Source of the DNA: Pseudomonadota bacterium
GTDB lineage: Bacteria; Myxococcota; UBA9042; PHBI01
Assembly (NCBI GenBank): GCA_005788935.1
Contig: SYAK01000447.1
Coordinates: 1 to 9,773 of the forward strand
Direction: 5' to 3'
DNA: 9,773 nucleotides
The notes beneath the pieces were generated by a model. That model saw only the letters and a program-made list of their open reading frames with translations, was not told the DNA's origin and ran no database searches. Positions 6,499 through 9,773 of the stretch are shown piece by piece. The number at the start of each line of letters is the position of its first letter. The stretch's first letter is position 1. Both the position numbers and the translations under genes were made by a program.

Positions 6499-7821
6499 AT
6501 GGACCTCGACAGGCGGACGTTTCTCGGGTGGGTCGCAGGTGCGGCGGCGCTCGTGGCCCTCGAAGGGCCAGCGGCGGCAAAGCGCGCCAAGCGGACAGCG
6601 ACCGAACGCGCAACCCGGGGCGGACGCGAGGGGCTCGACCGGCCAGCCGAGCTGATCGGCGGGCGAGTGGAGCTTCCGGCGTGGCCGCACGGGGACGCGT
6701 CGACCGCCCCCGACGCGATGCTGATGTTCCGCGGCAACCCGGCGCATACCCAATACGGCGTCGGGCGGGGCCCGCGAAAGATGCCGAAGGTGGCGTGGAA
6801 GCACCGGATGCGGGACTTCCCGTCGCTCTATTACGGCAAGCCTTTCGTGTGGCGCGGGACCGGCTGGACCGGGCAGTGCATGGTGTATGCCGGGCACGTC
6901 TGGGTCGGCAGCCAGGGGCGCGGCCTGTACTGCTTCGAGGCCGACACGGGCGAGGTGAAGTGGCGCTTCGACGCGCCGCGGCAGTTCAAGGGCAGCGGAT
7001 GCCTTTGGAACAACCGCATCTACATCGGCAACGTCGACAACCACCTGCGCTGCCTCGACGCGCGCGACGGGCGGGTCGTGTGGCGCCTCGACACCGGCGC
7101 GGATCTCGACTCGTCGCCCGTGGTGGCGGGAGGCCGGCTGTTCATCGGCGGCGAGAACGGCTACCTGCGGTGCCTCGAGCCCGAAGGCGGCGAGGTCCTC
7201 TGGAAGACCTTCGTCGGCGGGCGCGCGAAGGGGCCGACGCCGGGGTCCTACGGGTGCGAGACGAGCCCGGCGGTGGTGGGAGACGAGGTCTATTGCGCGA
7301 CCTACGACGGGCGCCTCTGGAGTGTCTCGGCGACCGACGGCAGCAGGCGCTGGATGGCGAAGACAGGGGATGACACGGACGCGTCGCCGGTCGTGGCGGG
7401 GCCGCGCGTCTTCATCGCGGCCGAGGACCGGCACCCGTACATCATGGCGTTCGCGCGCAAGGATGGGGCGCCGCTCTGGCGACACCGGGGTGATGGCGGC
7501 TATTGGGGGACGCCGGCCGTGTCGCGCGGGAAGGTGTATGCCTGCTCGGCGCGCGGCGACCTCGACTGCCTCGACGCGGAGACGGGGAGTGTGCTGTGGG
7601 CGCGGACGGTGAAGGGCGGGTCGTGGAGCTCGCCAGCGTTGCTCGGCGGGGTGCTGGTGGTCGGCGACATGAAGGGTTGGCTGCGGGGCTTCGACGCCAA
7701 GGATGGCACGCCGCTCTGGCAGATCGAGCTCGGCGGGCGCATCCACTCGACGCCGGTCCTGCATGGGCGGCGCATCTACGTCGGGACGACGGACGGCTGG
7801 TTCTTCGCGCTGAACGCCTGA
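6499..7821 (+). CDS. Tat-exported PQQ-type beta-propeller protein
   Basis: The 440-residue protein starts MDLDRRTFLGWVAGAAALVAL: a twin-arginine signal (RRTFLG, residues 5-10) followed by a hydrophobic stretch and likely cleavage after AAA near residue 27. It should be folded in the cytoplasm and exported to the periplasm. MFRGNPAHTQYGVG (76-89) is the usual entry to PQQ-repeat propellers. Eight blades are marked by the W of the D/E-G-x-x-x-W motif at W100, 155, 195, 235, 285, 327, 367 and 407, mostly 40-42 residues apart. It resembles BamB and other PQQ_2 repeat proteins but has no lipobox and is too short for a quinoprotein dehydrogenase, so a binding or scaffold role is more likely than PQQ catalysis. 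Nine cysteines, several at the same blade position (C145, C185, C225, C357), are unusual. The ribosome binding site is weak (AGGCGG). The sequence TTCGCGAA (7834-7841) lies within a weak inverted repeat after the stop. Confidence 0.88.
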   Translation: MDLDRRTFLGWVAGAAALVALEGPAAAKRAKRTATERATRGGREGLDRPAELIGGRVELPAWPHGDASTAPDAMLMFRGNPAHTQYGVGRGPRKMPKVAWKHRMRDFPSLYYGKPFVWRGTGWTGQCMVYAGHVWVGSQGRGLYCFEADTGEVKWRFDAPRQFKGSGCLWNNRIYIGNVDNHLRCLDARDGRVVWRLDTGADLDSSPVVAGGRLFIGGENGYLRCLEPEGGEVLWKTFVGGRAKGPTPGSYGCETSPAVVGDEVYCATYDGRLWSVSATDGSRRWMAKTGDDTDASPVVAGPRVFIAAEDRHPYIMAFARKDGAPLWRHRGDGGYWGTPAVSRGKVYACSARGDLDCLDAETGSVLWARTVKGGSWSSPALLGGVLVVGDMKGWLRGFDAKDGTPLWQIELGGRIHSTPVLHGRRIYVGTTDGWFFALNA

Positions 7822-7925
7822 CGCCGTGGGCCCTTCGCGAAAGACGGCTGGCGCTCGGGCGCGGGTTGCGCTAGTGTCTGCGCCGCGGTGAGTAAGGAAC
7901 AGCGAGTGCCGACAGAGTCCCCGAC

Positions 7926-8582
7926 ATGAAAAGCGCGTCGATCTTCAGGGTGGAGGGGCCGATCTTCGGGCGCCCTCCCGTGAGTGAGGCCGCCTGGTTC
8001 GCGTTGAACCAGGACAGCCTCGACAAGCGCCTGACGCGACTTGGCGGGGTGCTCGCGGCGAAGTTGACCGCGGCCATCCATCCGCTCGGCGGCGGGCCGA
8101 CCTCGGACAGGCTCGCGTGGTCGAACCTGCGAGGGATGTCGGTCGACCGCCTCATGATGCTCGCCGCGGAGTATCGCGAGACCCAGCTCGCACCGCGTCT
8201 CAGACCCGCTGGCCTCCGCCTTGTCGAAGACGCGCGGCGGCGCGGCCAGACCCTCGTCTTCGTGTCATCCGTTCCCGCGCTCATCATGGAACCTTTGCTG
8301 GTGCAAATGGGCGCCGATCACGTCATCTGCAGTGCGCTCGAGATCCGTGACGACGAGGTCACCGGGCGGCTTGAGGAACCATCGGCAGCGCGCCTTGACG
8401 GCGCCTGGGCCCGCGCGTTCGCTGCGCGGCACGATGTCGACCTCGCCGCTTCGGAGGCCTACGGCGCGGAGGCGCACGACGCGCTGTGGATGTCCCAGGT
8501 TGGCCGGCCGACGGCCGTGCATCCCGATTGGCGTTTGCGACGCATCGCAGAGGAACATGGGTGGCCCGTCGTCGAGGGATGA
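7926..8582 (+). CDS. HAD-IB (SerB-like) superfamily protein lacking the catalytic nucleophile
   Basis: The 218-residue protein has the outline of HAD subfamily IB phosphatases. Residues 67-150 (NLRGMSVDRL ... LAPRLRPAGLRLV ... TLVFVSSVPALIMEPL ... GADHVICSALEIRDDEVTGRL) follow the cap and core of that family, and the C-terminus (VHPDWRLRRIAEEHGWPV) is also typical. The active site is not intact: motif I FDxDGTL is FRVEGPI (7-13), so the aspartyl nucleophile is R8 and the second Asp is E10; no lysine appears in the motif III stretch (about 150-165); and the motif IV GDSxxD is GAEAHD (180-185). Phosphatase activity is therefore not expected. The frame is open and clean, so it is probably a functional pseudoenzyme rather than a pseudogene. 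ATG 7926 gives the family N-terminus but has no clear ribosome binding site. The next gene follows after 18 bp. Confidence 0.82.
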   Translation: MKSASIFRVEGPIFGRPPVSEAAWFALNQDSLDKRLTRLGGVLAAKLTAAIHPLGGGPTSDRLAWSNLRGMSVDRLMMLAAEYRETQLAPRLRPAGLRLVEDARRRGQTLVFVSSVPALIMEPLLVQMGADHVICSALEIRDDEVTGRLEEPSAARLDGAWARAFAARHDVDLAASEAYGAEAHDALWMSQVGRPTAVHPDWRLRRIAEEHGWPVVEG

Positions 8583-8600
8583 AATCCCCGAGGAGGCTCC

Positions 8601-9773
8601 GTGTCCTTGCCGCTACAACTCTCCGAGCTCCAGCGCCCCCTGTCGGGGGTATCGCTGCTGTTGACGGGCGCCGAGACGGACCTCGCGCGGGCGCTCCTCG
8701 TGACGCTGCTGACGGAGGACTGGCCCGTCGCGGCGATACACCTGCTGTTTGCGCGGCGACGGCGCGGCCCGGCGGCGGTGCGGCGCTTCCGGGCCTTCTG
8801 TCGCCATGCGGCGCTGGCCCGACCGTTGCGTGACCGCTTCGGCCCGCACCCGGATACGGCGCTCGCGGGGCGGGTCTTCGTCCACGAGGGCGCGCCCGCC
8901 AAGGACGATCTCGGGCTCGGCGAGACCGCGGCTTCCGCACTCGCGGCCGAGTGTGGGGCGGTCATCATCGCGGCGCGGAGCCGGAGACCCGATGGGGACC
9001 CGGCCATCGCCCTCGCGCGCGAGGTGCGGCACCCGCGGGTCGTGCAACGCCGATTCCCGTCGGCTGCGGTCGTGCTGGTCTCGGACGCCGGTGCCATCAG
9101 TGACGCAGCGGCAGGCGGGCGCCCTATCGCCGAGGCGGACGCGCCAAGGCATTTCAACCCGGAGATCGAGACCATCCGCCTCGTGCGCGGGCTCGATGGC
9201 GCCGTGGCCGACCGGCGCGCGGCGGCCTTCACGCGGGCCAGAACACTGGGATTCCCTTCGATTCGCGGCTATGCGGCGGGCATCGGCGAGGCGCTCTTCC
9301 TCGCGCGCCGTCGCGAGGGCGACGCGAGCACGCGGCAACTCGTGGTCCGTCTCGGGACGCTCGGGCCCGCGGAGGCTGGGGCGCTCGTGGGCGTGCCGCT
9401 CGACGCGGGGCCGCTCGACGCGCTGCATGCGCTCCTCAACCTGCCGCTGAGGCACCTGCCGTTGTCGGGTGACGGCCCGCTGCAGCTGACCCCCATCGAC
9501 CGGGCCGCGCGGCTCGTGCTGCTGGGATTGAGCCGGTGTGTGGCGGGGATAGCGCCCCCCGTGCTGAACGCCATGCCCGCCCCCGAGGCCGACCTGACGA
9601 CCGCGCGTGCCGTGGCGCTTGGCCAGCTGGCCCTGCGACGGGCGCCCGCTGATGCGAACCCGCTGCGAGCGGCGCTGCGGCGGTGGGTGGTCGCGACGCC
9701 CGATCCGGCCGGGGCCGCAGCTGGCGTCACGACGGCGCGCAGGACGCTCGCGGCCGCCCAGGTCCTGCTCGGC
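8601..9773 (+). CDS. Fatty-acyl-CoA-reductase-like SDR protein, degenerate active site, 3' end outside the window
   Basis: A frame of 391 codons runs without a stop from GTG 8601 to the window edge, with AGGAGG four bases before the start (TTG 8607 is an alternative). Its outline is that of the NAD-binding (male-sterility type) domain of fatty acyl-CoA reductases. SGVSLLLTGAETDLARALLVTLL (in 15-37) corresponds to the Rossmann entry, VFVHEGAPAKDDLGL (92-106) to the V-x-GDLTxPDLGL segment, AAVVLVSDAGAIS (155-167) to the VSTAYV strand, and RHLPLSG ... LTPIDRAARLVL (about 270-296) to the LPVDxVxxAL region. Key residues are missing: TGxxGFxG is TGAETDLA, so two glycines are lost, and YxxxK is Y224-A-A-G-I228. 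Reduction with NAD(P)H is unlikely unless the chemistry differs. It is probably co-transcribed with the HAD-like gene 18 bp upstream. Family assignment is by pattern and moderately sure. Confidence 0.7.
   Translation, partial: MSLPLQLSELQRPLSGVSLLLTGAETDLARALLVTLLTEDWPVAAIHLLFARRRRGPAAVRRFRAFCRHAALARPLRDRFGPHPDTALAGRVFVHEGAPAKDDLGLGETAASALAAECGAVIIAARSRRPDGDPAIALAREVRHPRVVQRRFPSAAVVLVSDAGAISDAAAGGRPIAEADAPRHFNPEIETIRLVRGLDGAVADRRAAAFTRARTLGFPSIRGYAAGIGEALFLARRREGDASTRQLVVRLGTLGPAEAGALVGVPLDAGPLDALHALLNLPLRHLPLSGDGPLQLTPIDRAARLVLLGLSRCVAGIAPPVLNAMPAPEADLTTARAVALGQLALRRAPADANPLRAALRRWVVATPDPAGAAAGVTTARRTLAAAQVLLG

Noticed and set aside
3690..6737. Very long open frame (about 1015 codons) on the minus strand
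   Set aside because: It is antisense to the two isocitrate dehydrogenase genes and DUF507, has an Arg/Asp/Val/Leu-biased composition without domains, and arises because stop codons are rare in G+C-rich antisense frames.
6478..7764. Minus-strand open frame of 428 codons opposite the beta-propeller gene
   Set aside because: It is a Pro/Arg/Ala-rich shadow of the propeller gene with regular pseudo-repeats inherited from the blades.
7849..7877. TGGCGC-17-TAGTGT as a promoter for the HAD-like gene
   Set aside because: The -35 box scarcely matches the consensus; TAGTGT alone is not enough to support a call.
7904..7927. Tiny frame beginning GTG in the leader and ending in the TGA that overlaps ATG 7926
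   Set aside because: It is only about a dozen codons, has no clear ribosome binding site, and overlapping ATGA sequences of this kind occur by chance.

Overview
This is a gene-dense bacterial window, strongly G+C-rich by eye, with GTG as well as ATG starts and an untemplated in-frame use of G/C at third positions. The gene content (a b558-type sdhC directly ahead of sdhA, a two-domain DUF507 protein, a Cys-module lipoprotein, a tandem NAD-isocitrate-dehydrogenase pair, a strong sigma-54 promoter) suggests Myxococcota or a neighbouring former deltaproteobacterial lineage. That placement is inference from gene families, not from a marker gene.

Left part (1-3264, all minus strand). Read in transcription order: a secreted Cys-rich lipoprotein (3264-2221), a DAO-family FAD oxidoreductase (2165-999), a candidate terminator (about 966-987), then sdhC (834-160) and the first codons of sdhA (158 to the window edge). 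The sdhA start is not clean: positions 1-39 are an exact copy of an internal piece of sdhC (737-775), so the reading frame runs from the SdhA Rossmann strand straight into an SdhC membrane helix. This looks like a chimeric contig end rather than biology.

Middle (3265-5708). A 437-bp divergent spacer carries short tandem repeats and only weak promoter candidates. On the plus strand follow two consecutive isocitrate-dehydrogenase-family genes 3 bp apart. The first has a full set of substrate, metal and NAD-type cofactor residues. The second keeps the substrate and metal residues but has lost the NAD-binding loop and the N-terminal GDGIGPE motif, which recalls the catalytic and regulatory subunits of mitochondrial IDH3. 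With sdhCA the neighbourhood is centred on the TCA cycle.

Right part (5709-9773, plus strand). A textbook -24/-12 sigma-54 promoter (5787-5803) precedes a DUF507 protein built as two related halves. Then come a Tat-exported eight-blade PQQ-type beta-propeller, and a pair of genes that end the window: a HAD-IB-like protein without the aspartate nucleophile, and an incomplete fatty-acyl-CoA-reductase-like SDR protein without the Rossmann glycines and the catalytic lysine. Both reading frames are intact although both active sites are ruined, so they look like a co-transcribed pseudoenzyme pair.

I found no rRNA, tRNA, CRISPR array, insertion sequence or phage gene.
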